64,000 nucleotides of DNA from assembly GCA_039090855.1 (NCBI GenBank), contig CM077011.1, positions 34,367,501-34,431,500 of the forward strand, read 5' to 3'. The first letter of the stretch is position 1. Each line of letters opens with the position of its first letter. This DNA comes from Macrothele yani. Lineage: Eukaryota; Arthropoda; Arachnida; Araneae; Macrothelidae. The notes under the pieces are model-generated. The model had not been told where the DNA came from. It saw only the letters and a program-made list of their open reading frames with translations, and searched no databases. Positions 1 to 11,556 of the stretch are shown here, piece after piece. A program made the translations under genes and the position numbers.

Positions 1-1380
1 AAAATTTTCTCATTGTTTACATGATTTTATTACAAAGCAAAGCCAATGCGCACCTGCAGCAACTGTACTCATCATTATAATCAAGTAAAATGTCAATACT
101 AGGAAGTTTTCATGTTTACTACCCTTACTTATAATTAAAAGCTAAAATGTGACAGTTCATATTTTTATTTAACAGATGAGCAGTATAATCAAAATGGATA
201 ACATACCGAATTTACAAATTTTACCTATACTGTGAAGTATAAATTTTTGCTTTCTTTTCCATTACAACACAAAATGCAGCCCGCGAGAACCACCGAAATG
301 CCCAGCTGACACGGTCCGTGCTAGTCGGAGCAAAACGTCCCCTCGAAGACGGTAAAGGAGTATTACCGAAAGTACTCGGGTATGAATAAATATTGAAGTA
401 AATGAGGATGCAGCAAAGGAAAAAAAACTCATTTGGTGATGAGGCAAAATAAATTCCAACGGAAAAAAGCGGACCCGTGGCCAAATGAAAAACCCCCGTG
501 CCGCATCCACATAACGGAAATATGAATTGAAAGCCAAGCCCCACGTGCGGTAAGTGTTCATCGAACTTTACCAACTAAAAGTGAAGTTCAAAAATTCAAA
601 TGCATTAATGCACGTTAAATAATATAACCTCCAATATCGGAAGTAAATTGAAAAATATTAAAATTTTGTTTACAATCTGTACCAAACAACACTAACACTT
701 AAAATAAACTTTAAATGTTCTCCTCAGCAGAAAGTGACCACCAATAGATAACTGAAACATCAGACTGAATACCAAAAGACAGAAGACCACATCTAAATGT
801 TCTCCTCAGCAGAAAGGTAGCAATATGAATACACATTTTGGAGAAATTCAAATACTGTTTGCTTTAATAAAAAGGAATGAATTCTAGTTGTCACTGTACA
901 TTACATTCTGTGACCAAATATCATGTCTTCTAAAACTATGAGCAATACTATTTTAAATGTGAGTAACAGATGCAACAGTAATAAAATGTTTTTTTCACTC
1001 CCATAAATCATAACATTGCACTAAAAACATATACAATTTGTAACTGTAGTTACAAATTTTGATATAATATATAAGGAATGAAGGATCAAACTTTAGAACA
1101 TGATAACAAGAGATTCAAAGCACACATTTCATCACAACATTGACTTTTTTTTTATATTTTAGTTACTGTACAAAAGGCATACATTGCAAATGATATGAAA
1201 AATAAGGACATTATATTTAAAAAGTTTAAAACTTTGATATCAGGAAATCAAATTTTAGAATTCAATAGTGAGATTAAATACTGCAGATTTCAACACACTT
1301 CTTCAATGAATTGACAGCCTTGTGTGGGCCCTGGCTTTTTCAATGAGCATTTTTGTGAGATTTCGTAACATTAACCCCAC
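1..1380. other. AT-rich non-coding DNA with a diverged repeat
   Basis: No credible gene. The stretch from about 690 to 890 contains the words TGTACCAAACAA and TTCTCAGCAGAAA, and 1140-1250 contains AAAGGCATACA followed by an AT-rich tail. The same words recur in the same order at 1587-1850, so the two stretches are diverged copies of one unclassified repeat lying on either side of the SINE-like sequence at 1383-1590. Small open frames at 221-574 are composition artefacts. Confidence 0.4.
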
Positions 1381-1382
1381 GT

Positions 1383-1590
1383 CCAACATCCCCCCCCTCA
1401 CACACACCTGGAGGACCAAGGGACAACTTCACAGGGAACCATCCACACATTCAGGTCCCCAAACACAGGGAGTCTGTGGAAAACAAAGACCAGAAAGCCG
1501 GCAGGACCGGGATTTGAACACCCGTCAGAAAGTGCCTCCCAGGCAGTGCATAGTGACTTAAGCAACTGCACTATGCTGGTGGTTCATCAC
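1383..1590 (-). repeat. Diverged tRNA-derived SINE, second family
   Basis: Read on the minus strand, this stretch has an A-box-like word (TAGTGCAGTTGCTTAAG) and a B-box-like word (GTGTTCAAATCCCGG) at tRNA-like spacing, followed by an unrelated body. The body differs from the abundant SINE family found elsewhere in this window, so this is a separate or very old family. No target duplication could be read. Confidence 0.45.
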
Positions 1591-1859
1591 AACACTGTGA
1601 CAATTTATAAGATTTTTTCAATTACAACACTAAAGGCATACAGTGTAAATTACATGAAAAGTAAGAAAATCATATTCAATTACAAACAATTTATTTACGG
1701 TTTGGATGATTGTACCAAACAAAATATATCTTTAAATAAACAACTAATTACTTATTCTCAGCAGAAAATGTAGCAATATAAAAATGCAAAATGTGGGAGA
1801 AATCAAATGCTTTGTTCATTTTAATACATAAGAAATGAAACTGTATAAGTTTCTTTTAC

Positions 1860-2970
1860 CTATAATGAGTTCACATGAACAGAAAACGAAGTTACATATT
1901 TCCTGAGTTTGTATTCTCTATGTACCAGCATGGACTTTCATACGCATTGTGTTTCAGAGACTTTCACCGCATCTTCTTCCTACATGTTTTGAACTGTTCC
2001 TGCAGTGTCGTGTTTCACTGGTCTACTCCCTTAAGCTACTGCTGGTTCTACAGCATTCACTGTAATTATTATCATCAACCTTTGTACATACACTTCATTG
2101 TATTTACCATTTCATGTTTTATTTTCTGCCTTCCATCACACTGCCTGTGTTGCTGGCGTGACTGTGTTTCATGTATTTTTGTAACGAATAAAGTGAATTT
2201 TGAGAGTGCTCTGAAATGAAAACATTGACCATTATTATAAAAAAGGTTATGATGTGAACAATTTATCTGAGAAATATTTTTGGGTTTTATAACACTTTTT
2301 TTCTTTTATCAAATATTAACCCTATGGTAGGTAGCAAGTTAAGAAAACTTAAAAATGCATAATCAAGAATTTTGCAAATTCAGTCTAAGAAACTTACACT
2401 GCCCACATAAGTAAAGAAATCCACAGTAGATAGTACATCTGGGAGTGAAATTATAGAAATTTACTCAAAAAGGCTTTCTTTTAGGCACACTGCCAGCAGG
2501 TAACCTTTTGAATTCAAACTTTGGAGAAAGCTGGCAAAATAGAAATAATATCAGTTAGCCATATATAATGAAAACATTTTGCTTCCCTTTCCCAAGAAAA
2601 CATCATGGAGCCAGGACTTGGTCAGGGATTTAATGAAAATGGAGCTGTGGAAAGTGTGTGCCAGGATTCGTACTGACAGACAAAAATTCTGAATTTATAA
2701 CTCTGATTTAGAACAACCAATTCCATAAAGTTATCGTTTCATGTGATTAAGATATGATCTCATCAAAATAATTATTCTCACTACATACATTTCCAGGGAT
2801 TGTATTAACAATGAGTTTTCAATTTTTATGTAATCCTTTTAACAATTACTCTATTTACTGCAGTGGTTTAAACTATGATTAAATTTTGCATATTTCCTGA
2901 GAATTAAGAAAATACACTGAGTTTATGTCTAGTAATTCATATAAACAGCAGTTTTTGACCATGCTATGTA
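1860..2970. other. Non-coding spacer
   Basis: AT-rich DNA without a supported gene, hairpin or repeat. A 114-codon open frame at 1875-2219 is rich in Cys, His and Phe because of pyrimidine-rich sequence and has no recognisable domain. Confidence 0.4.
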
Positions 2971-2973
2971 TGG

Positions 2974-4030
2974 TCTTGATCACCCTCAACAGAATCAGAG
3001 GACTGGTAGCTAGATTTTAGGAGACATCCAAATAAGTGGGATTTGGTGAGGGATATCTGAATTGCAGTTTTTGGTTAGCAATATTTCAATTCAATACTTT
3101 CTTGAAAATGTGGAAATACTTTGTTCATAAAGGAGGTAATTTTTTTCCCCAAGGGGACTGCAGAAATGTCTTCAGTTAGTAATGATAATGCTGTTTTTGG
3201 AAGATCATCTGGGCACATACTGTTTATGTTCACACAGTCTTGTGTTGATGCTTCAGTACGAGTCACCAAGGTATACTGAGTCCTGAGGGGGATGAAATAG
3301 GTATGGCATAAACTTTAGGGGTGTCTAGGGATAGAACAGGATCTCTGTTTTTTTAGCAGACACTTTATAATAACAGGTTAAGAAGATGGGCCCTGGAGAG
3401 TTTACAGATCTTATAAGAAAATGAACAATGCTAAGGGACTGAACCAGTAAATAGGGTTCTATTTTAGTGTTAGTGTAAGAGTTGGAAGTTTTTCATGTGG
3501 AAATCATAGAGAATTTTGTTTATTATAGATGGTGGGTATTGATGGGCTTCAGAAATTTTCTTAATTGTAGCAACTTCTTGTTTGAAGGATGATTCACTGT
3601 TGCAGACAATCCTGGCACAATTAGTATTTTAAAACAATAAATTTGTGAGTAGTGGTGGAATGGGATGCACTGGGAATATACCAAAACATCAACACAAGCC
3701 TGTGTGAGAACAAACAGGATGTGTTAAATGGTCTTTCAAAAATAGGGTTATCAGCACCAAACCTTGAAGGCATTTCTGCAGTCCCCCTCCCTCTTTGGAA
3801 AGAAAAATAAAATAAAAAAACTCGACACCTTTATAAAGAAAGCAACTCTATGTTTTCAAGAAAGTATTGAAATATTGGTGACTACGAACTGCAATTCATG
3901 TATCGCTCACCAAATTCCATTTATGTAGATCTATCTACTAAAATCTGATAATTGTTTCTGCATCACCAATTCAAGTAGTACTTCTGGCAACCAGTGCTTT
4001 GATTCAGTTGATCGCAGGTGATCAAAACTA
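2974..4030. repeat. Imperfect inverted repeat pair, arms about 300 bp
   Basis: The left arm (about 2974-3270) and the right arm (about 3670-4030) are reverse complements with many substitutions. Shared landmarks are TTGATCACC at the outer ends, AATATTTCAAT and ACTTTCTTGAAAA in the middle, CTGCAGAAATG, and ACACA-CTTGTGTTGATG at the inner ends. About 400 bp lie between the arms. The left arm carries a 64-codon open frame on its reverse strand; the right arm has the same reading broken by stops. Either two copies of one repeat inserted in opposite orientation or one old fold-back element would explain it. Confidence 0.6.
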
Positions 4031-4264
4031 TAGCTCAGTCAAGAGCTTCTGCTTATATGAATTTAATTACTATACAAAACTTTGTGTATTTTTACTTACT
4101 TTTCACATAGTTAATGTTGCATGATGCCTGTTGTTTCAAACTATTCTGCTTATTTGATATCATAAGAGGTTTGGCATGTTTGTATCTTTTTTAAAACAAC
4201 TTTGAAATTTTAGGTATTTTGCATATGTACTATTTCCCAAATTTATACGTAATATCTGTTATGT

Positions 4265-6104
4265 TTACTTTTCTTGCCATTCCTGATGACTACAATTTGC
4301 CATGATAACCAGCTTCTCTAGCCGTTTGGGATGAAGTCTGTTACGTTTTGCTGTCATCACATTACCAGACTTTGAGAAGAGCCTTTCAGATGGAACTGAA
4401 GTTCCAACAATGCACAAATATTTTTGTGCAAGATCATAGAGCCCAGGATATACATATTTATTCCTTTCCCAGAACAACAATGGGTTTTCATTGCAATCTA
4501 TAACTGGAAGTTGCAGATATTGCCTCAAGGAAACACTTATGCCACCCATAGTGTCACTGCTTGAACAATTTGTGCTGACCAGATTGTCATGAAAAGCCCA
4601 TATGCTGTCTGTGCTTTGTACAGGTGACACAGGTGTTTCAGTAGCCTTCTCATGTTCATGCAACAAAGAATTAAGGCCAGTAATTGCACGTGAGCAGAAC
4701 AAAACATTCTCAAAATGCAATCGCTTAAATCTTGGATCCAAGATTGTTGCTATGGCAATGCATTTTACATTTTCAACTGCCCCAAAATGTCTAGTGAAAT
4801 TTTCGAGCAATGTTTTCTTTACAATTCTGCACCATGTGCAACTGGTACATTTTGAATTGCCTTTTGCAACAGCGCAACAAGGGAATTAAAGCACTCACAA
4901 TTACATGGTTTTGTGAAGATATTTCCCTTGTCACTTCTTCCACAGGCTTTAAAACTAACATGATGCTCTTTAATTCATCAATCTGGCTCTTGTGCAAGAT
5001 CGGTGGTCCATCCACAACAGTTAAAACAGTTGCTATGTAGCCATATAATTGTATAAATCTCTCTAACATACAGAAAGTACTATTCCAACGGGTGCCTACT
5101 TCTTGAGTAAGTTTTAGTGTTTGCCCTTCAGCGACACCATCCTTCATTTGCTCAGCATGGAGCTTTTCTGTTGCACTTGCACTATGCTTGAAAAAGTAAC
5201 TGTCCTTTTTACTTCTCCTAATAAGTTTTTTTATAATTTCTATAGCATTCAGAGAGTCTACTGCAACTAGATTTAGCAAATGTGCCACACAGTGTAAATG
5301 CCTGTGTTGTGAAAACATCTGCTGAGCTGCTTTCACAATGTTTGCACCACCATCAGTGACACAGTAAACAACTTTCTCATTAGTGATGTGCCATTCATTC
5401 ATAACCTCCCGAAGAGCACTTTCAATGTTCTCTGAGGTATGTGGTGCTTTAAGAGGCTTTACAGCCAAATCCATACTTTGAGCATTACATTTGGTAATGA
5501 AATGTGCAGTAACACCAATATAACTCTTGCTATTTATATCAGTCCATATGTCTGTTGTGAGACACAACCACTTGGATTCCTCCAGTCTCTTAGATAAACC
5601 AATTTTTATCAGCTCATATTTCTTATCCAATAATGTTGTGATGGTTTTGCGAGAGAGCACCTTGTACCTGGGATTCAGTTCCTTAACAAATGTTTTAAAA
5701 CCTTCCCCAGATACTACATCCAGGGGTAAGGCATCTTTTGCTATAAAAAACAGCAAAGTATCAGTTATTCCTTGAGACCCTGCTCCAGTAGGTGTCATTG
5801 CTTGCTGCTGGGTCAAAGTTTCAAAGATTGTGGGTTGCCTTGCTGTGGAATGAGTTTCGTTAAATTGCCCAGAAACTGATGGCACTTCACTTTTTAATTG
5901 AAGATCATTCAGTACCTGAACATCGGGTGCAATACTACTGGTGTACATGCTTCTGTGCTTACGTTTAATGTGGTCCCACAAGTTTGAGGTATTTCGCGAA
6001 TATGAAATTTGCTTTTCGCAAAGCTTACATTTTACCTGTGTTAAACTAACCTGCTCGAAAAATTCCCACACATTACTTTTTCTTCTTTTAGAAAACGTCG
6101 CCAT
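4265..6104 (-). pseudogene. hAT-superfamily transposase with BED zinc finger (ZBED-like), one frameshift
   Basis: This gene would encode a cut-and-paste DNA transposase acting in the nucleus. It starts at the ATG at 6104. The first 50 residues hold a BED finger (C26, C29, H45, H50). A middle RNase-H-like region has CLTTDIWTD and VVYCVTDGGANI, which fit the two catalytic Asp blocks of hAT enzymes. The C-terminal part (4265-4810) carries the hAT dimerisation block with LLFWERNKYVYPGL and SVPSERLFSKSGN. The two halves lie in different frames, with the change near 4791-4810, where one extra base (or two missing) would account for it. Otherwise no stop interrupts about 610 codons. This is close to the usual family length, so the copy is young or was recently mobile. 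A host-domesticated ZBED gene is less likely because an element terminus lies next to it. Confidence 0.85.
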
Positions 6105-6239
6105 CTCCGTTAATCGACAATTTAAAAAATCGAACAGGAAAAAAGCAGAAAAAGTAAAGTAAACGTGAAGAACTGTGACACAAAAACGGTAAATTTGAAC
6201 TAGCGCTTTGAAAAACTGAAGGAGAAAATTATTCGTGAA

Positions 6240-6365
6240 AACTATTCGTGAAAACTATCGATAGTTTCGATAGTGTTACAAAAACTGTCGATTGTTTGTC
6301 GAGAGTTTTTACAAACCAGTCGATAGTTTATCGATAGTTTTATTTGGTCTATCGCACATCCCTAG
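6240..6365 (-). mobile_element. Terminal and subterminal repeats of the ZBED hAT element
   Basis: The element starts here in transposase orientation: the minus strand reads CTAGGGATGTGCGATAGACC, a typical hAT-like terminus. It is followed by repeated ACTATCGATAG-type words that could be subterminal transposase-binding sites. They lie 140-260 bp upstream of the transposase ATG. I could not find the matching terminus left of 4265, so that end seems lost or displaced. Confidence 0.55.
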
Positions 6366-8491
6366 TACTGTTGTGTTTTGTATGGAGAACCATGAGCTGT
6401 TTAATGTTTTTTTTTTTTTTTTTTTTTTTTTTTCCGGGGAGAAAGCGGGTTGAAATGAGGAATTGAAGGCATTTTTGATTAAATTTGGAGGGACAAAAAT
6501 ATGAGGGATTTCTTAAATATTAGAAATATGTATATATATGACAGATCACTTACTATTTTAGCAGACACAATATATGGCAAACCACATTCTGGAGTATTTA
6601 TTCCAACGGGAATGTCTTATTTCAACGAAACACTGTCTTAAAGTCGTACTCAGCGTTACATTCAGAGTTTTTTCCCGGGGGTCAATCGCAAATTTTGAGA
6701 GGGCTCAAACTTGTTATTATTTGTTATTTATTTATACATTAATACATATTATATTATTTACATATACATTAATACATACAACAAATTTTATGAAATCTAC
6801 GCATGCAAGTGATTAAAAATGTAAAAAAGTTGCATCTTTATTTCAATTCAGTAACGCACCACGGATTTCACCATGCTGCGGTGATGTAAAATATTAAGGA
6901 GGCTAGTAAGATAACGCTGCTGTGCTGGAGAAAATCCCCCCCCCTAAACATTAGGAGTAGCAAAAATATTTTATTCTTACAACAAGCGTTTTTCTGATTA
7001 TTAAGGAATCATTACAGTGTTACCTGAAAACGTATGGTACAAACCATTCCACTGCCACTTGGTTTCATTCAGCCCCTTTAGATTATTTAGGTTACCACAT
7101 AGTAGTGAAAAAAACAACTAATTAATCGTTTGAAATTCCTGGATTTTCTTTTTGTCACAGAGCGTAAACCACATACCAGCAGAAAAAATATGGAAATAAT
7201 TTTTAATAATTTGTTATCGTTAAAAATTAGGTAGCGTAAATATTTTGTTGTATTGGAAGCCCTAACGTCACGTTAGCTACATTGAGGCTTACTTAACTAT
7301 AAACATGGGAAGTCGGCAAACATGGGAAGTCGGCATCCAGAAGACAGAAATAAAGCTGAATGCCAGCTTCCAAAATATGATGATGTATTGCAGTGCAAGC
7401 AGCATGCCGTTGGTGATTACAAATCCACAGTAAACTTAACTATCAAATACAAAGGCACTAAAAAATTTACCGAATTGTGAAACAATGCTTGGTATTCTTG
7501 TTTGCCCTCTTGCATATGTCATCAAGATGAAATGGTCTTCTTCTACCCTCCTGATTTTTATCCGGAGAAATTATTGAGCAATTTTGGTAGGACTACGTAA
7601 TAGATTTTTAACATGGACAATTGTTCCATTTATAAACAAATTTACAAAAGCATTCTCATCTAGAGCGACAAATTTCTATAGAATATATATATTTTCAAAA
7701 CTACTTTGATTTCAGAGCTACATTTAAAAAAAAAGTTATTCAAAGTGTTAACACTTTGTATGAAGTCATTTATGCTTCTAATCAACAACGGAAATTCCGT
7801 TTTTTTCTCTCGAGGTATTGAATACATTTTTGGCTGCATTGTCTTGTTGGATTTAAAAACGTAAATATACATGCCGATGGCAATTTTAGTTTTAGTGTAT
7901 AAAGCAAAGCAATTAATTTAATACTTAAAATAATCTTAATGCTACTGAGATATGAAGTCCATGTGAACGAGTTTTTTTATTATAATACTTTCCCCCGTTT
8001 TCTTGAATTTTTTAAAATTAATTTCTCCAAATTTTCATCTGCAAACAAAAAATTAGCCTAAATATATAGGGTGATCACTCAAAAACCTACGGGGGGGGGG
8101 GCTAAGACCCCCGAAAAGATGCCTGAATACATCATTGGTCGTACTTCGTGCCATTAGGTAGTTCTTTGCTAATACAAAATCACTCTATTTGATTTTATTT
8201 TCTAGCTAGACCTTCTCACATTCATGAGGAAATAAACTTGATCGTCAGAATATTTCGTTGTGGAGACATACTTTTCATTGTTAAAGGTCCTTTTAAGGGT
8301 AATAGAAGGGACCTTTAAAAGGATACTTTTTAGTATCCTTATATACGCACTTTCACAACAGCGCGAATCGTGGGGACTAGGTTGACGTGCTACCATCTAT
8401 TGGCCGATATGGAGTACGCTATTCAACTAGTTAGTTATTAAAGTCGTCCTCCATTTTAATATTAAGATAGATTTCGACTTGTATTCATCTG
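6366..8491. other. AT-rich spacer with simple repeats
   Basis: No supported gene. It contains a T tract (about 6403-6433), a tandem duplication of an 18-bp word containing CATGGGAAGTCGGCA near 7305-7335, a G tract (about 8091-8102) and a perfect 8-bp-stem hairpin (AAGGATAC with GTATCCTT, 6-nt loop) near 8318-8341. Confidence 0.4.
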
Positions 8492-8505
8492 AGAAACTGC
8501 AGATA

Positions 8506-8708
8506 GCCGCCCCGGTGGCGCAGTGGTCTAAGGCGTTGTCCTCTGATCATTCGTCCGAAGGGGTCCGGGTTCGAATCCCGGTGAGGCATGGATGTTGTGT
8601 TTGTCTTACGGCACTGGCTCTCTCCCTTCCCTGGAACCAGTGACCCTAAATTAGGGACGGGCGACTCACGGTGGTCGTTAAACCTCCAATCAAAAAAAAA
8701 AAAAAAAA
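8506..8708 (+). repeat. tRNA-derived SINE, family 1, with target duplication
   Basis: Copy of the abundant SINE of this window. The tRNA-like head has A box TGGCGCAGTGGTCTAAGG and B box GGTTCGAATCC. A body of about 120 bp containing CCCTAAATTAGGGACGGGCG follows, then CCTCCAATC and a poly-A tail. The head resembles class II tRNAs (Leu/Ser type, judged from the A box and long variable region). A 14-bp duplication (AGAAACTGCAGATA, 8492-8505 and 8709-8722) marks target-primed insertion. This copy lacks about 22 bp near the 3' end. Confidence 0.93.
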
Positions 8709-8761
8709 AGAAACTGCAGATATTCCTTATAATATCGTGCACCAAATTACTTTACCGTATT

Positions 8762-9007
8762 ATTCAATATGATCATTTGTCACATTTGTTAAGTAACCTC
8801 ACTGAATTTCTTAGGAAGCAGAACTTCCCACGATAAAACTTTTCACGATATAATTCAACATGATCATTTCTCACATATGTTAAGTAACCTCACAGTGAAC
8901 TTTTTAGGAAGCAGAACTTCCCACGATATAATTCAGTATGAATTATTTGTCACATATGTTAAGTAATCTCACATTGAATTTCTTAGCAAGCAGAACTTCC
9001 CCAGATA
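8762..9007. repeat. Three tandem copies of an 80-90 bp repeat
   Basis: Units start near 8762, 8851 and 8930. Each contains ATTCA-ATATGAT-like sequence, TTGTCACAT, TTAAGTAA, CTCAC and GGAAGCAGAACTTCCC. The GAAGCAGAACTTC segment is partly palindromic. Units differ by scattered substitutions and a short insertion, so this is an old local tandem duplication. Confidence 0.8.
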
Positions 9008-9135
9008 AAAAGACAATGTTCCTGTCACATGACTCTCCTCATAGGCCGCGCCTACTCCCAATCTCCAAAGTGGCTCTGAACCAATCGGGTACCGGAAATG
9101 GCCTTAATCGCAATTCCGTACATTCACTTGTGAAA

Positions 9136-9204
9136 TACGCAACCCGGACTCATCTCGGAAGAATGGTCATAAGTCAGCACTTAGATCACTGCGTCACCAA
9201 GAGG
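9136..9204 (-). repeat. Truncated SINE family 1 (head only)
   Basis: The minus strand carries a degraded A box (TGACGCAGTGATCTAAG) and B-box region. The body and tail are missing, so this is a decayed fragment. Confidence 0.6.
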
Positions 9205-9741
9205 CATTTTTATCAAATTATCATGATACAACTATAAAATACATGGATAAGTGTAAATTATATCATCTCTATGGCCTAAATTTTCATGCAACCAAACCGA
9301 GACATGTAGCCTCTTCGGTAAGAATGTTTTAAAATTAATAATTTAAATTATAATCATATAACTTTTTTCAACAAATTGAGACTACAAGATTTTCTATTTC
9401 AATAGGTACGGCATCATTTGCAATTTGAAGACAATTGTGAACGACGTGAGCTGAGCACAACAACCAACATCCACATTATTTCTCTCTAGGTCTTTCTTTA
9501 ATCTGCTGCAAACGTAATTTGCCTATTCGAGCCAATAACCCACCCGAAACGTGCGGTTTTTGTTCGGTTTCGGCAGGAGGCCGGAGTAATAAAGGTTTAC
9601 TGTATAATATTGTTTTTCTTAATTCTGACCGGAACAAAACAGGCAACTAGCCAGGACGCCGATAAAAGACCCAAAATCCAGGACATGTGGTAAACTACGT
9701 CACGGTGTACTGCAGTCACGTAGTACAACTCCCCCATACAA
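9205..9741. other. Spacer without recognisable features
   Basis: AT-rich DNA; I see no gene, terminal repeat or tandem array. Confidence 0.3.
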
Positions 9742-9750
9742 TTAACAGTT

Positions 9751-9965
9751 GCCATCCTGGCGGCGCAGTGGTCAAAGCGCTGGCTTATGACCATTTTTCT
9801 GAGAAGGGTCGGGCTTCGTATCCCTGTATGGCATGGATGTTTTGTTTACCTTATGGCACTAGCTCCTTCCCTTCCCTGGAAGCAGTGGCCCTACATTAAG
9901 GACGCGCGATTGCTTATAGTCCGTTGAGTTGCTCACGGTAGTCGTTAGACTTTAACGAAAAAAAG
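9751..9965 (+). repeat. SINE family 1, full-length, diverged
   Basis: Complete head, body and short A-rich tail. The flanking 9-bp duplication TTAACAGTT (9742-9750 and 9966-9974) supports retrotransposition. It has more substitutions than other copies, including in the B box, so it is older. Confidence 0.88.
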
Positions 9966-10130
9966 TTAACAGTTAGAAAAATGGAACGTTAATGTCATAG
10001 CTTGCCAGTGGGCGCTCAGAACTTGTGGGCTTCGACCATCGACCATATTGGCAACCTCAATGAACTATAGGAGACGCTGCGTAAGCGTAAACAAACTACT
10101 TTTAGTACGGATAACGTTGCACGTGTTCCC

Positions 10131-10340
10131 GTGAAGTGGTATGTAGGAATGGCTGGTTTAACACTCTCAGTCCTTGAGATAATGAAATTTGTGGACGCTA
10201 CAAAAAAATCACGATGCATCACAGCAGAGGAAGGGATTCTTAATGCAGGCCATATAATTTCACTTGGAATTAAGAAGGAAGATAGAAAAGAAATCCACAT
10301 AGTTTCACATTGCATTCAATCCGCCGCAATAACGTGGTCT
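10131..10340 (+). pseudogene. Possible DNA transposase fragment
   Basis: A short open frame contains LNAGHIISLGIK followed by a stretch ending in HCIQSAAITWSPYSING. The pattern loosely resembles the C-terminal part of eukaryotic DNA transposase proteins of the P/THAP type, but I cannot place it firmly. It has no flanking coding sequence and no terminal repeats. Confidence 0.22.
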
Positions 10341-10882
10341 CCTTATTCGATCAACGGTGTTTTAGACAGAAATAATTGTGAAATTTCTGTAGTCTTTTGA
10401 GTGCTCTTGTAAAACAGGCAGAAACGGAACGTGTAAGCACTATGTAGCAGTAATGCTTCACTGTAACAGGTAATTTTTATTTTTACATTTTCACACAAGT
10501 GATATGTAGTAATACGAACAGGGTAGCAAGAATTAGTGGGACCCTGAAAAAGTCACGTTTTGGTGCCTCCGTCACAAGCACACTAGTAGGTACACTGGCA
10601 GATTAGAGTTTTGGTATTTCTGGCTGTGAATTAGACAAAACAATTGGATCTGTAAAATCAAATTGACTGTTGACAGAACATTGCAAAATTTGTTTCTTAA
10701 TGGAGTTTGAATTTATATGGATAACAGCAATTACTTGTTTTCAAGAGCATGCAGAAATACGGAATTTTAAATTATTACTATGCAATAAGAACATGTTGTC
10801 TTGTTTATTATTCATTCAAACACGTTACCAGGTTAGTAGCATTTCACTGGAAGGATTTTAAATGCAAAGGACCAACGGGTAG
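10341..10882. other. Spacer
   Basis: AT-rich DNA with no supportable features beyond short chance open frames. Confidence 0.3.
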
Positions 10883-11556
10883 TTCGTCGGAAAAATGTTA
10901 CAACCTGGAAAAAGTGCGATGTACAGATTTTACATTATGGAAATTAATGGAAAATGGTGCAGAAATTTTTTATCGTAATATTTACCTGTAAGTGCGATGC
11001 TGTGAAGAGACGCTGAGGTAGTCCTAACGTATCGCTACCGTGACGTTTGGCTTACCGCAGCGACTCTTCCCAGCATCGTACTTTTGGTTCTCCTGCTAAT
11101 ACTTTCTTCGCAAGTCAGTTTCTATCTCACTGATACGTATCTTTTGCAAATCAACAAGATATTTTGCGGTTTTTCTTGCCAACAACGTACATGATACAGC
11201 AAAATAAAGGGTGGATAATCTGGACCTATTTTCTGTTGCGGATCACTACAACATTTATTGCTCTCCTGTCAACAACATAACCGCTTTCTCTTGTACTCTT
11301 CCGCCCGTGATTTCGGTACAGCAACGAACCTTCGTGAGATCGTCGAGGTAGCGATGTGTTAAGCCTACCGCAGTGTGTCTTCACAGCATCGCAATTACAG
11401 GTGAATATTACGATAAAAATCTTTAAAATACATTTAAAATATGAAATTTCCGCACCATTTGCCATTATTTTTCCTACTCTAAAATCTGTACGTCGCACTT
11501 TTCCCAGGCACTTTTTTCCGACGAAATAATTTAGGACGCTAATCTACACATTTACC
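10883..11556. mobile_element. Non-autonomous TIR element, copy A (related to 26036-27071)
   Basis: The ends are inverted repeats of roughly 150 bp. The right end read outward-in gives GTGTAGATTAGCG, CTAAATTATTTCGTCGG and AAAAGTGCGACGTACAGATT; the left end gives TTCGTCGGAAAAATG and AAAAGTGCGATGTACAGATT. The outermost 25-30 bp of the left end are missing. No transposase is encoded. The second copy at 26 kb shares the terminal arms. Part of the interior (TTGCCAACAACGTAC) lies in the opposite orientation there, so the two copies were inserted in opposite directions. Confidence 0.8.

Noticed and set aside
221..574. 117-codon open frame on the minus strand
   Set aside because: No recognisable domain, Phe/Ser-rich from AT- and pyrimidine-rich DNA, an overlapping open frame of similar length, no homologous copy in the window.
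1875..2219. Cys/His/Phe-rich open frame that could suggest a small secreted or zinc-binding protein
   Set aside because: No signal peptide followed by regular cysteine spacing; composition follows TG- and TTC-rich sequence.
8506..8590. tRNA genes at the many TGGCGCAGTGG / GGTTCGAATCC sites
   Set aside because: Each is fused to the same body and A-tail and flanked by target duplications, so they are SINE heads. The anticodon arm does not fold as in a decoding tRNA.
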